DNA of 64,000 nucleotides. Origin: Fratercula arctica. Its lineage: Eukaryota > Chordata > Aves > Charadriiformes > Alcidae. Made by a program: the position numbers and the translations under genes. How positions within the stretch are numbered: the first letter of the stretch is position 1; each line of letters starts with the position of its first letter. The notes beneath the pieces were generated by a model, which ran no database searches, had not been told where the DNA came from, and saw only the letters and a list, made by a program, of their open reading frames with translations. Below, one piece after another: positions 13,850-27,100 of the stretch. Where the stretch lies: assembly GCA_947846985.1 (NCBI GenBank), contig CANTUZ010000005.1:12963861-13027860 (forward strand), written 5' to 3'.

Positions 13850-14097
13850 TCTGGCAGGTGCAGCAAGATGACTGGTTTGCACCAGGTGGTGCTGGTTTAT
13901 TATGATCCCAGTAAGAAAGGCACTCAGACTCCAAATTATCACTTAAAATGCCATTTATTAGAGCTAATGCTATAACGGAGAGAACAGTATAGATAATCTT
14001 ACAGTCCTCCAGGCTGAGGACCCTGAGCTGTGCAGCATCAGCCAGGTCTCTGATCAAGGTGCAGCACGTCACGCAGATCCTGCCCATGGAAAAGTGA
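13850..14097 (-). mobile_element. Possible solo LTR remnant (endogenous retrovirus-like)
   Basis: Read on the minus strand, this block has a GC-richer segment, then CTCTAATAAATGGCATTTTA with a polyadenylation signal, then a T/G-rich stretch, then a second AATAAA (CATAATAAACC). This resembles the R-U5 arrangement of bird ERVL-type LTRs. I see no coding region, primer-binding site or second LTR. The limits are guesses and the 5' part could extend to about 14450. It may simply be unique sequence. Confidence 0.3.
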
Positions 14098-15235
14098 CAC
14101 CATTTTGGTCATTCAAGCTATTACAGCATTTTCTTGCAAGGAAACAACTGTATACATCGTTTCTACTGCCATCCAGAAAGGACGCTCACATGAGAACCTC
14201 TTGCTGCATTTCCAGACAAAGGGCAGGCCAGACAGGGGCTATCATCACAGGCACCAAGCGGGAGCTGGTGCAGGCTCCTCTGGTACTATCACATGGGGAA
14301 ATTCATCCCACGGCCGTGGGACGCAGCCCCACGTGGGCCTGGAGGCCAGGCTGGACCGGCAGCACAGTGCAGCACAAGCCAAGCAGGCACAGGCCTACCT
14401 TACGTGGATCACTAATCCTCGACGTACAATGGTCTTCTCATCAGGGTCACGACAGATGAGCAGATAGCAAAGTCCCCTGTAAGAACTACTTTTAATTCAC
14501 ATATGTGATAATTCAGAAAATGAGTTTTCTATATGTGGGAAGTGGGAGACTAGAGTCATCCACAGATTTCTGGTAATTTTTATTTCTTTAGCATCTTCTC
14601 TAGCTTACAGGAGGCAACACAAACACTCCAGCAATGCAGAGATGTCATCATCTCTCAGTAACACAGTGAGCAGTCCCAACACAACCTGCCTTATTCACCA
14701 GGTATATCCTAGCAGCCTCCCCCCCCCCATTTTTCTTAACCTTTTTCTCCATTGTTTCTTCAGGAATCCACAAACAATTATTTATACTCTTTTATGGTGT
14801 GAACTATACAATTAACATCAAAGATTAATTGGACTAAATTTCCCAATGAACCTGATTTGCTAACATTGTATATGTTAGTATTACCAGAAACATCTACTAT
14901 CTTGAAATATATTTGACCACAGCTATTCCACTTAAGGAGACAACTTTTGTATATGCAGATAACCTAACAAACTATTTTATTTTATTTGGTAGCTGAGCAA
15001 CCACAAGGTCACCAGTAAATACAGAACATCCCTATTCAGGTGCATTAAAATACAGTTAGGTTCTGTGACATGTCACTGAAGAAATGCAATTAATATAGTT
15101 TACACATGAATCTCCTCATGGCAGGGACTTAATTTCTGTTTTGAACAGGGTTCAGTGATTTTTGGCATCTCATTTTTATAAAAACAATGGAGTGGAAAAA
15201 TGAAATTAAAACAAAATGTCCCACAAAGGAATAGT

Positions 15236-15257
15236 AAAAAAAAAAAAAAAAAAAAAA
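15236..15257 (+). repeat. Poly-A run (22 A)
   Basis: An uninterrupted A homopolymer in intergenic DNA. It has no visible retroposed gene upstream, so it is more likely a simple repeat than a retrocopy tail. Confidence 0.85.
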
Positions 15258-18200
15258 GGCACAAAACACCTGTGTGCTTCTCTCCATTCTTTTTGCTGGC
15301 TTCTGTTATTCCCGATTTAAATGACACACTAAAATCCTTTGCCATAACAGGATTTGTCTTCCATTAAGAATATAAATATTTCCATTCAGGTCAGTAGGTT
15401 AACAGTCCATGCTTAAGTGTTTCATTAAAATTAGTAGTTTACATAAGCCTCAGCTGCTACAGCTTTTGGTAGGGAATCAAAAGGATACTTACAAGTTATG
15501 CATACAAGTAGTACATGATTTTATATAGGTATACTCATATTTAAAATGGTTTTTACAGGATTGAACTAACTGAGCAAACACAGTTAAACTGAAGTTCGTA
15601 TGGAGACATAAACTTGCTGTTGAACAGCACCTTTGTTTTTTATACTCACCCAAAGTAGCTTTCACAAAGTTACAGGACTAACTGCATCCACACCCAACGT
15701 GTGAGTTATTTTAAGCAGCTCTTCTGTTTTAATGTGCTAGTCTGAATCTTTGCTTATCAAAGACTTTACATTCTAAACCTTTGAAGATAAGATTGACATG
15801 TAATCCATGGAGCATTAATTAACAGTGATCACAGTTAACCATGAAGTCCTTGGTAGCACTACCTAAGCTCTAAATTGCTTGCATAGTACAAAAAAGTAAG
15901 TTCTGATGCAACTTATACTTTTGCTTTTCTTGACAGTTGTCAGAGATCTCGGCAACTTTACTTTAAATCTGTGCTTATTCTAACCTTGTTTGCTCACCAC
16001 AGTTAAAAACACGACTGAAGGGTGGTGAGGAGATCTGGGAGGGAAGACTGGCTCACAGTCTCACAGAGTGACTCACACTTTCAGGAAGAATCTTTAGTTA
16101 GACCCTGCTGAGGCTCAGCCTTAAGAGGTCAATCACTTTTCTCTTCCTCCTCCCTGCAGAAGCTTAATTAGTCCTTGTTAGCCAAATAATAAGTATTTGT
16201 CAGAGAGGCTCTAACCAGAGGAAAGATTACGCATTTGAACTGTTACTAATTTTATTTTATGCCACTGAGTCAGTTAAACTGCCATCAAGGAAAGAATTCA
16301 GACACAGGAGCAACTCAGTTTTCTGTTCATTGTTAGCCCAGAGAAAAATCTTCCTGAACTGTGGCTAAATCAGTCATTTTCATTCTCCACAGCAAAACTA
16401 ACCTGAAGCAAAGAGAAACTGAAGACCATTAAGCCAACTTTGTAGCAAATCTGTATCCAGTATCTGTCATTTCACAGCAATGTTTCAGCAAAAAATAAAA
16501 CTAAAGCAGCGTTACAGTTTCTGAACAGACTTGTCCCACCATAAAACATCTTAAGGAAGCATTGGGGAACAGTGTGAAAAACGGTAAGTATATTTGACAT
16601 TTTACTAACCCAGTCCTCAAGCCATTTGAGGAATTTGGTTTTTCTATTATTAAAACAAAACAAAACAAACCACTTTAAAAAGTTTTATCTCCGTCCTTAT
16701 ACCCATGCCTCAAACATTCTCAATGAAACTATGTAGAAATTAAGCATGAAAATTATTTTAGGTGAAATAGGAAGCAGCATTAGATGCAGCATGAGAATGG
16801 CAGCTCAGTTACACCTACAAAAAAAAGAAGTTAATTTTCCATTCACTTCTAAGACTTCTAAAGCAGTCTTTAAAGCAATGCCAGCAAAGCATGCTTACTT
16901 TACTATAGTTTTCTGCTATTTACATATATGCAGAACAGACGCATTTCTATTCAAACTTGACAAAAGAAACATAACGAAGAGGTAAAACACAGAGCACTAA
17001 GTTACCTTTCAGTTCCTCCCTGGTAACACACATCTTACTCTACATTTGTAGCTGATAAGGTTTTTCTCACCAAGTTGCAGAACTCACTGTAGAACAGAAT
17101 ACCACAGAGATACCTTACTTGCAGAAAGGAAGGGGAAATTAAATCCCAGGTGTGTACAGCACTAACCACCTGATACCGTGTTTTGGGATGGAAACTGGAG
17201 AGAGACATGGTCAGTGGAAAAAGCCATGTAAGCAGGGTTAGTATAGAAGACACTAACAATCAATATTGACTCAGTGTCTACAAAACCAAAAGGAGATCAA
17301 AATCCCATTTGCTAAGGCATGAAACAAACATGGAGAGATTCTACCCTAAATATCTTAACACCTAAGTAGCTGAGCGTGAAAAGAGGCAAGAGAAAACAGC
17401 TGCAGAGGTAGGAAGATCACCCAAGATAAGCAGCACACGAGACTACTAAAATGTTAGGAATAGGAAGTATTTCCCCCCATCCCTATTCCTACAGAACACC
17501 TTGCCTAAAATACATTAATTAGTGTTGCATTCTATTGTCTGTAAATCAATAGAAGAACAAGATCTTCTCCATCAGGATGCAGGCTGAACACGCAGAATCT
17601 TTTCCTGTGTATAAATGGCAATTCAGTAACAGCAGCAGTTTTGATGTCCATTAGCCCACCTATCCAGCAGTAACCCTAGGGATACATAGATCATTAAGTA
17701 GAATTAGGCCAGTTATTCTGCTTTCATCTTGAGTCAGAGAAATCCGTTCAGACCAGCATGATTATTCAGATGTCATGCTAAATATTGATGCTGCATATTA
17801 GAAGGGAGTCAAATGACTGGCAAAAGGAAGATCTTTGAAATCAAGTCTTCAGATTTTTTCAAGACTATCCAGAATCTCAGATAATTTTTAAGCACATACA
17901 ACCTCAGCTCCCCAAGCAACATGTTAAGCAGTAATAAATTGCTTCCTGTTTAATTAGGCATAGCAATATTCTCTCCTCAGGGCACCTCCATTTCCCCTAC
18001 CCCGATCCCATTATACTCTAGGAAGATAGCATCTTCATCCGATTCCAACTGTTTAAACAGGAGCGGGACCTTAATTTCCTGTGTGCTGTCCTGCCCAGTC
18101 GCTGCTTCTGCCTCCTTTCTGTCTGCAGTGTTTCTTGAGACGAGAACCTACACACCATCTCAGCAGCCTCCAATCACGGGAGCTCGCTCACAGCTCATCT

Positions 18201-19009
18201 CCGATGGTTTCCACGGTTCACTGAAAGAAGGGAAGGTTTGAGCAGGGAACAGCCCTGCTTTGGACTCTTGCTGGCCATTCCTTTAGACCCAAGTCCCCAA
18301 GCACAGCTACAGCAGTGATATTCATAGGTAGCACAAATGCAGAGGTTTATTAAGCATGCATACATGTTATATACCAAACCACATATATGATGAAATCAGG
18401 AAGATGCCTTTTCCAAGCCTACAGAAACGAGGCGGGCAGTGTGGATGAAAAAATACAAGTCAACACTTACCCAAGCTACTGCTGGCAAGAATGCTCAATC
18501 AATACTGCAGAATGAGATAATGATTTCTAACAACCAGGGTCGAGTGTCATACTAGCACACAAACATTTTAAAGACAAAAAGTTAGTGTACAGTTGACTGT
18601 TTTGTCCAGCAGGTGTTGCTGGAGACTACAAAACACATTAAAGACAAGGTCAAGCTGGTCAGCTTTTGGTAGAGGGTCAAACAATGCACGGCACATTCTT
18701 TTTTCCCCCCAAGTTCAAGAAGAATAGGGTGATGAAGTATACTTTTATTCACGAAGCTTTAAAATGTTATAAAGTAATGCAATCTATGAAATTGAAATTC
18801 TATTTTCAAATATACAAGTAGTGCCTACCTCCATTTCTATGTGGAGGTAAAGCTTGCCTATAACTTCATAAAAAAGCCAAGTAGTCAATAAGTGTTTCAG
18901 GTCTTACTAATTCAGATTCATCCCAACTAAAATAAAATGTGTTATTAGGTCTGTGGTAATCAACAGCTTGGATTAGGGACAGGGGAAGCAGGAAATCAGT
19001 GAGCCAACA

Positions 19010-19106
19010 GGACAAGGCCTCTGAGCAACCTGACCTAGTTGAAGATGTCCCTGCTTATTGCAGGGGGTTGGACTAGATGACCTTAAAGGTCCCTTTTAAC
19101 CCAAAC
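19010..19106 (+). mobile_element. CR1 LINE 3' tail fragment
   Basis: The sequence matches the 3' end of bird CR1 elements in plus orientation: a TGTCCCTGC segment, then the GTTGGACTAGATGACCTTAA motif, then AGGTCCCTTTTAACCCAAAC and a decayed terminal repeat. Only about 100 bases are left, with no reverse-transcriptase sequence. It is in the opposite orientation to the two larger CR1 copies and looks older. Confidence 0.85.
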
Positions 19107-22100
19107 TATTTGATGGCACTTGGGTAAAAAAAAAAAACAAACAACCCCCTAGACAAATGCTGTGTATCAATAGCTTAACATTAACAACACACACACAAAA
19201 AGACTAACTTGATATTAATAATTCATGCCAAAAATTGCTAGGCATTTGATATGCAGTCTATGGAAGTAGAACAATTTCTAGTTATGCTCCAGTTTCCAAC
19301 CAGAAGGTGCTGACTTCTCTTTACAGACATATTCCTCATCCATTTGTTAGCCTTCATGGCTAAAATCGACCAGCAGTTGATTTAGCATGACTATCACAGT
19401 ATTGTTTTCTGGAAAAATTATTCTCCAAGTAAATCCAATTTTGGTTCAAGAGTAATGGCATAAATAGAATTTCATATAGTATTTGAATACCATATGTGAC
19501 TCAAAATATTTTTAAAAATATAGCATTTATGATTTGATTATAATGGTTTAGCCTGAAAAACAATGACAAACTAAGGATCGACAATACAGGTAGTATACAG
19601 AAAGGTTTAATTCACAAGATGAATTATCCAAAGAGTGGTTAATCCTTGGTATCCTTGATACCTGCAATTCACATTCACATTGGAAGACAATGCATCCACA
19701 AATAAATCATTTAGATGTAACAATTTCAGAATATTCTTTCGGAAAGCAGCGTTTGTCAGTGTTAAGTGGTGTCACGTCTTTACAGGAAACTAACTCTGTA
19801 AGAGCTTTAGTCCACCACACCACCCACTCTTTGGGCACGAGAGGCAGCAAGACTAAGCAAGACTAGGCAGGTAGTGTTGTCCAGTAACGTATCATTAGAA
19901 GATGGATTACAGACACTGAATTTATATTCAAAGACAGAAGACAAAGAAGCAGACAAATACCTAGAGGAGGTGGGGATATAAAATACTTGTTTTCAGTTAT
20001 TTTTACGTTCTCTTTCTATGTATTTCTTCAAGAAGTCAGGGATTCTGTATTGGAAAATTAAGCTAGATGCATTCACAAGAAAAATGGTTAAACATTAAAT
20101 GTAGCTATTGTTCGCCACCCAACTCTAAAGCTTGCTTTTTTAAACTGAGATAAAGCTTTCTTTCTAAAGTGCTGAAGCTCCTCGTGTTAACACCGTGCTT
20201 GGTAGAATTTCTTCAACTGACATCTCTACATTGTGCAAGAGGCCAGTAGCTTCTTCTTCCACCTGAAAAAGCGGCTTGTTTAACTACACACAAGTTTTGC
20301 CCAAATGTTGTTTTTGCAATAAATTTGTAAGCTACGAAAATTATAGTAAGATTGTTTCTATTAAAAAAGAAGGAAAACCCTTCAACGTCAGTGAAAATAG
20401 ATACCACTTCTCACTCAACAAGTTTCTGAATCATGACTCACTGAATGCTGTAGTATTCATGAGAAGCATTTAATGCACACTTTCCAAATTCTCTGCCTCT
20501 TCCCACTGGACACAGTTGAGGCCAGGATTCTCAGCCTCACTATTCGCCTCAGGAAAGCTTATGAAAATCTGAGATAAAATTTCATCACTCTTACTGCTCC
20601 TGTAAAGTACTTAAAAACCCTGAAGCTCCTTGGCACACAGCAGAAAGTTAAAACATCCAAAGACACTTCAGTTGCATGGTTTAGGCTGGGCATCCCTTCC
20701 ATAGCAGATACAAAACCTGTGACCAGCAACAGAATAGAATCATAGAATGATTTAGGTCAGAAAAGGCCCTTAAGATCATCGAGCCCAACTGTTAACCTCG
20801 CGCTGCCAAGTCTACCACTAAACCATGTCCCTAAGCACCACATCTACCCATCTTTTAAATACCTCCAGGGATGGCGACTCAACCACTTCCCTGGGCAGCC
20901 TGTTCCAGGGCTTGACAACCCTTCTGGTGAAGAAATTTTGCCTAATACCTATCCTAAACCTCCCCTGGTACAATTTGAGGCTGTTTTCTCTCATCCTATC
21001 ACTTGTTACTTGGGAGCCAACCCCCACCTCTCTCCAACCTCCTTTCAGGTAGTTGTAGAGAGCAATGAGGTCTCCCCTCAGCCTCCTTTTCTCCAGGCTA
21101 AACAATCCCACTTCCCTCAGCTGCTCCTCAGACCCCTCAGCAGCCTTCCCTCATAAGACTTGTGCTTGAGACCCTTCACCAGCTTTGTTGCCCTTCTCTG
21201 GACATGCTCCAGCACCTCAATGCCTTCCCTGTAAGGGGCCCCAAACTGAACACAGTATTTGAGGTTTGACCTCACCAGTGCCAAGTACAAAGGGACAACC
21301 ACTTGCCTAGTCCTACTGGACACCATTTGATAAAGCCAGGATGCTATTGGCCTTCTTGGCCACCTGGGCACACTACTGGCTCATATTCAGCCGGCTGTCT
21401 ACAACACCCCCAGGTCCTTTTCTGCCAGGCAGCTCTCCAGCCCTTCCCCAAGCCTGTAGCATTGTGTGGGCTTGTTGTGCCCCAAGTGCAGGACCTGGCA
21501 CTTGGCCTTGTTGAACCTCATACCATTGGCCTCAGCCCATTGATCCAGTCTGTCCCTATCCCTCTTGTAAAGCCTTCCTACCCTCAAGCAGATCAACACT
21601 CCCGCACAACTTGGCATCTACTGAGGGTGTACTTGATCCCCTCGTCCAGGTTGTTGATAAAGATATTAAATGGAACCAGTCACAGTACTGAGCCCTGGGG
21701 AACACCACTTGTGACTGGCCACCAGATTTAACTCCATTCACCACCACTCTTTGGGCCCAGCCATCCAGCCAGTTTTTTTAGCCAGCAAAGAGTGCACTTC
21801 TACAAGCTACTGTGTACAGCTTGTTTGTGCAGCAATACCTGTACTGATGTTACGAGCCTCTGAAAATGAGTGATGCAAGAGCAGATAATTATCATAGGTA
21901 GATCAAATTTATTTACACTATAGGAGAAAGTCTTACAAGTCTGTTGATCCCCCATCATCAGTTGATATTTATGACTGTTTAGAAGAATACTTTAAGAGGT
22001 CTCATTTAGTGTAGATGAACAACAAAACCAGATGAGATATTCTAAGTTCTCTCATAAACAAGACAGGACTATCATACAAAGTAAAAACGTAAAAGGTATT

Positions 22101-22244
22101 CCAGCCTATCAGTTTTTACTGATGAGAACTGTATATTCAGAAAATAGTTACCTAAACCAAGCCTCTGAATTTCAGTCATGTATGAACAGCACTGGGACTT
22201 CTGACAAATAAAAATACTTAGCAGTGTAAAAGCTTCCACAACAG
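19107..22244. other. Intergenic DNA between WEE1 and SWAP70, proximal part
   Basis: Apart from the CR1 copy this interval is AT-rich and shows no gene. Its right limit is the proposed WEE1 cleavage site. Confidence 0.5.
20733..21795 (-). mobile_element. CR1 LINE, 5'-truncated copy 1
   Basis: A minus-strand CR1 retrotransposon fragment. Its 3' end is at the left, with the ATTCTATGATTCTATT-type terminal repeat preceded by the conserved GATGATCTTAAGGGCC tail. To the right it encodes the C-terminal part of the reverse transcriptase ORF, including a 97-residue open stretch (20818-21111) starting [20 protein letters not shown]. It is broken by frameshifts, and relative to copy 2 it has a small deletion near 21617-21622. 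The shared part is almost identical to copy 2 at 59359-61095. It is truncated at about 21795, as is usual for LINE insertions. Confidence 0.93.
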
Positions 22245-24015
22245 ACTAATGTATTAAGCCTTTATTAATTTTACTGTATCTGTCTTCTTTATATGAGGTA
22301 GAACACATATGCATAAAATATTTTGCATCCATGCCACAGAACACACTGTTACTGTCTCAATTCCTCCTGCTATTTTCTTCCTAATTTATAAATAAGCAGT
22401 TCTCTTCCCATTCTCAGCAATTCATGGGTTTTCCTCCTTACCTCAGGATCCAGGTCTTTCTTCACATAGTTTCATCTAGTCCCCCATCTTCACAGTCATG
22501 GGTTCCACTTCAAATCTTCCAGGGGCTTCATCTTTCCACTGCGCAGTACCATTTCTAAAGTTGTAGAGACAGACCGCTAAAGATACTAATGCACAGACTG
22601 TGATGCTTCTCTCCCAACATAACTATCAGCGAGTAGTTTTATCAGTTCATCTCTCACGAGAGGGAATCACAAGCATTACACAGGAGCAGTAAGCAGATCT
22701 AATCAGGACTTGCCACAGCGTATTCCTGACTCGATATTTTATTTCCACAACTATAGCATTAAATAAGTGTTAGACGATATTAAACAAAACTTTCAACTTT
22801 AATATTCAAATTCAACACTAGTAAGAACAAATAGAGCACAAATGGGAAACACTGTTTAAACTAAAATTAATGAAGAGACAAGCCAGTAATTAAAACAGTT
22901 CTATTTTTTAGCAACATTTGTCAGCCTAGGTCCAACACCAGTAGAGGTTCTGATGGCCACATTCTGTTCATTTTGGAACTTAAAACTGAATAGTTAAGCT
23001 TTGTCTGTTGGCATCTCAGACTGCAATTTCAGTATAGTATACTATAAGCACAATCAAACTTATGTACATAAACAATGAAAAACAACCTGAACAGTTACAC
23101 TAAACAATTATTTACAAGTACTCCAACATAAAAAATATACAATAGCCTCAAGAATGAACAACTGAAGAGAATATCAACATTTAGAGAACCTTATTAGAAA
23201 GAATTACAAAACATCAATAGCCAAGACATTAACAATTGCACTACACTAATACAGAGTTCAAATATTAAATTGGTGCATTATTTCACAATGCACTAGCTTT
23301 GAGAGAAAAATGCTGCCTTCACTAAAATGCAGCTTAGATTTGTTTCACGTAATTGTTTTAACAAGAAGCCTATTAACACAATAATGATTGTTTTAATGCT
23401 ACAGTTTTACAGCGAGGACAACAAACTAAAAATAGCAGCAGTTCCACATGGCACTTAATTCCACAGTTTTCTAAGCTGTGGTTTATGCAATGCCTACAAA
23501 GTGCTCCCAGTTGAATATACAAATAAAATTCACAAAAGTCTACCTGACATCAGGTACATTGAGTGTAGGTGGCCTTAAAGCCTGTTTTTCAAAATGTATT
23601 CCCCTCTGCTCCAAAAAAATCAGTAACTATGAAAGCAAGGCCCCCTCCCTCCCTCTTAAAGATCATTAGGGATATTACTTCTTATTAAAATGCCATAACA
23701 CTACAAAGCAGCACACCACTATAGTGGTTAACCCTGGGATGATGTAACATCTAACAGTGTAACTGAAAGGCTTATGGATTAGCATCCAGGATCCTCTATA
23801 GACAAGATAGACACTGAGTCCATTCACTCAAATGGTTAATACAGCTAGTCAGCCATATTGTAGAATTAAAAACCCAGAAGCAATTCCTGTAAAACTAGTG
23901 ACACTGATCAGAGACAGGACAAGAAACCAGGAACTGAGCGCTTCCTTCAACTCCTTAGGCTTCAGTTCGGCTGAGATGCTATAGCCATCCTCAGTAGTTC
24001 TTTTAGACTTCATAG
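22245..24015 (-). other. WEE1: Probable WEE1 3' untranslated region
   Basis: AT-rich sequence after the WEE1 stop codon up to the candidate polyadenylation signal. It carries a perfect Pumilio-type element TGTACATA (minus strand, 23061-23068) and a nearby TTTTAT of the cytoplasmic polyadenylation element type around 23128-23133. The extent is inferred from the signal only. Confidence 0.5.
22261..22266 (-). terminator. WEE1: Candidate WEE1 polyadenylation signal (AATAAA)
   Basis: A canonical AATAAA on the minus strand, followed about 20-30 bases later by a TCTGTTGTGG GU-rich element, the expected order for cleavage near 22245. A second AATAAA at 22738-22743 is a plausible proximal alternative. 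Confidence 0.45.
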
Positions 24016-24166
24016 TTAGTATATAGTAAGACTAACTGAGCGGTTCATTTTCTTTCCAATGAGTCGAGATGGTCTATTTTGTGTCGTAGATCTAGTTGTC
24101 ATTCTGTCAGTGAACAGTGCTCGCTCCTCAGCTGCGGCCTTTGCCATCTGTGCCTTCTTCAGCTCC
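24016..24166 (-). CDS. WEE1: WEE1 coding exon 11 (last)
   Basis: 151 nt, [20 protein letters not shown] through NRSVSLTIY and a TAA stop at 24018-24016. It contains the helical tail and the 14-3-3 binding serine. Acceptor TTGCAG. Confidence 0.97.
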
Positions 24167-27100
24167 CTGCAAGACACTGAGAGTCACACTTGTGCAACAG
24201 TATCAGTAAGGACTTACGAGCGTATCGCAGCAGGAGCATTTCAAATGAATCATAGCAGTTCAGAACTAAAGACTTTCCATCAAGTTAGGTCATACTAAGA
24301 CCATTACCATTTGCATCCACCTGTTCACAACCCAGAGGACAGAAGTGGGATGTTCCTTACTTGTCTATATGTTCTTTCTTTTGAACAAGAAGGAAAGGAA
24401 ATGAGAAATTCACACAACTCAGAATTTGAAATCCAGCCTTTTATAAGCACATCAACACTTCAATTACCAGAACACAGTAGGATGCTGTTTACTTTCTAGT
24501 ACATGCCGTATGATAAATCACTGAAAAGCTACTTACTGAGGTTTGCCCAAATGAAGCATTCAGCCACAATGGAACTTCTGTGAAGTTTCAGACAAACAGA
24601 CACACACTTAGATGAACGTAACTGGCAACAGACAACTAGGGAAGTATCCTTTTCCTTTTGCATACCCACATCAAAAGCTTATCACCACCTAAATCTTTTT
24701 TGCCTAACATGAATATTTGAGCCCAAAACTGCAAGACCGAGACACTGAGGGTAGCACAGGCCATTGTCCCCATGCAACATTCTGTCAACTATTCTGCTTC
24801 AGAGAATTACCAATACTCAGTTTGAGGACAAAGTTAAATAAAACTAAGGATAAAACTATGAAATAGTCTGACTAAAGAGCAAAGTTACCTTTATCAAGGG
24901 TTTCCCCACACATCCTTTTTCTCCTTTCCTTCAATGCTGACATATGGCTAGCTGTAAGGATTCCCTCCGTACTCTTTTCCTTCTCCTATCCCAAACTATC
25001 ACTCAAAAATTTTTCTCTACCCTAAGAACTAGTATTTGTAATCTCACTTCACATTTGGACTCCAAAGCGAGATCAAATTTTACAAGCTTGCTGTATATTG
25101 GTGTAGGTGTATTTAGTTTTAAGTTACATGTTTTAGTTTAATAAGCTACTCCCATTTCTCACTTTTATCCAAAGTATTATTCATGAACACCTGTTCCCTG
25201 TCTAATCTGCCCCACGTTACCCCTGTGTCAGTTCACTGCAAGAGAATGCAATCAATTTTTAGTAAGATTAAAAGATTAAAAACGATCAAAGATTAAATGT
25301 CAGTCACAAATGCACACATGTGTGCACACCCACCCACCACAATAAACTACCATTCTTCCTTACAAGTTGAATCCTGAATTCTTCCTTCCTCTAAATAAGA
25401 TGACACAGCAGAAAAGCCGAGTTCCCTTACAAGGATTCCTTTCACTGATGGTAATTTATATACACAAATGGTATCTTAAATGAGTCAAATGCAGGAGTGT
25501 TAAAAAACCAAAATAAACCAGAAATACCTACCTAAATTATTTTATGGAACACTATCCCACACAACATTAAAAGTTACTGTGGATAAGCGTTCTTTTAAAA
25601 TAATTCTTGAATTTACAGTTATTTTATAAGGATGTACCCTACTTGTTGCCAGACCAGAATTAGTCTTCATAAAATATTAGCTTTGCCAACTTCTCCTTTC
25701 ACATGATACAAAAACTTGTTGTCTTTATACAAGCAAGCAAGTTACCTCAGCAAATCTGTCCTTGAATAACCTGCACAAACTGTCAAATTATTCTTTCTGC
25801 AGTGTAATTCATAAGAAGATTATGAAGATAACCATCTAAAATGGCAAGTCTGGCTGCATTCAGACTGTAGCAATGGTAAGATAAGCAGATAGCAATGGAG
25901 AAAATCCAAATGAGAAGTTAACACCTCCATTCAAAATAAGCCAGTCAGAAAGTAATCGCTGTTCTATATTCCCTTACAAAAGCCTGCCTATTATGCATAA
26001 CACATGCAAAGGTAACTGCAATGAAAGATTCAGATGATTGCTTCTTGACTTACTAACTCTTTCTCTGAAACTTAAGCAGAAATCAGACTTCCCTAAAGGG
26101 AATCTCTTCTTCAAAGCGTTAATTCGGAGTTGTGTGTTTGAGCAAGGGGTAGGACAAGAAGACCTCACAATACAAACGACTCTGTGGTAACCTAATAACA
26201 CTACTGTGTACAGGTCAAATTAGTCCGGAACTGTTCCTGATGTGCCATTTCATTTAAGTTCAAAACAGCTCATTTAAGTAATGTTTTCCAATGTGTTTCA
26301 ATGTACAGATGACTTCGGAACACACAGGCTCAAATAATACAGATGTAAGTTACGCTATACATGTCACAAAAGTATGCATTATGCTTGAAACATTTCTTAA
26401 AAACTGTAATATTTTGTACGCCTTGAATACTAATAGTGTAGTTGAGATTCCCTTAGAGCATTCAAGAAGTTCCTTCTATGGAGAAAGCTCCTTTTAAAGT
26501 TACATGACCCACTTTGTACTCTCAGGGATGTATGTGCATACATATTTGCGGATCTCATGCAGAAACAAGGATGGTCCTGTTTTACCATTACTCTACTATC
26601 ATATGAAAACCCATTCGAAATTAAGTTATATTTAAGGACCCCAAGGAACTACTTACTTCTGCAAGAGAGAGTTTTTGAATTTTTCAGCATTCAGTTCTAT
26701 CCGGAGCTGCTCTGCACTCTTTTTTGCAGCAGAAAGAAGCACTGAATGCTTGACTAGTGCCACAGCTGAAGGCCTTTTCTCTGGATCAGGATTAATCATA
26801 ACCTTGGAAAAAAGAAAATAAGGCATTCTAGTTAAGGCCAGTAATACAGTGAATTACACTAATCAGTGAGCCACTGGTACAAGAGTTCTTACTTTCAGTA
26901 AGTCTAGTAATTCTTGAGAAAGCACTTGTGGTATTCTAGGTAGTTTTCCTTGTCGAATTTCATGCCATTGGTCCCCATTAGTTGGAAGTGGTTCAGCCCC
27001 AGCAGCACACACAACAGTCAGAGCAAGAGCAAAAATATCTGCTTTTGGCAAATGAGTGTAGTTCTTGAAAAATAAAGAAAAATAAATTTACTACATGTAC

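Larger units (their letters stand above)
13221..18950. other. Intergenic DNA between WEE1 and SWAP70, distal part
   Basis: No protein-coding gene or structured RNA is recognisable. It contains the poly-G run and the possible LTR described separately, a short poly-C tract near 14719-14727 and a 22-base poly-A run at 15236-15257. The rest is AT-rich and unremarkable by eye. Confidence 0.6.

Noticed and set aside
15236..15257. Poly-A tail of a processed pseudogene
   Set aside because: No gene-like sequence precedes the A-run and no target-site duplication is visible.
21303..21731. 142-codon plus-strand open frame
   Set aside because: It is antisense to the CR1 reverse-transcriptase region and only reflects that repeat.
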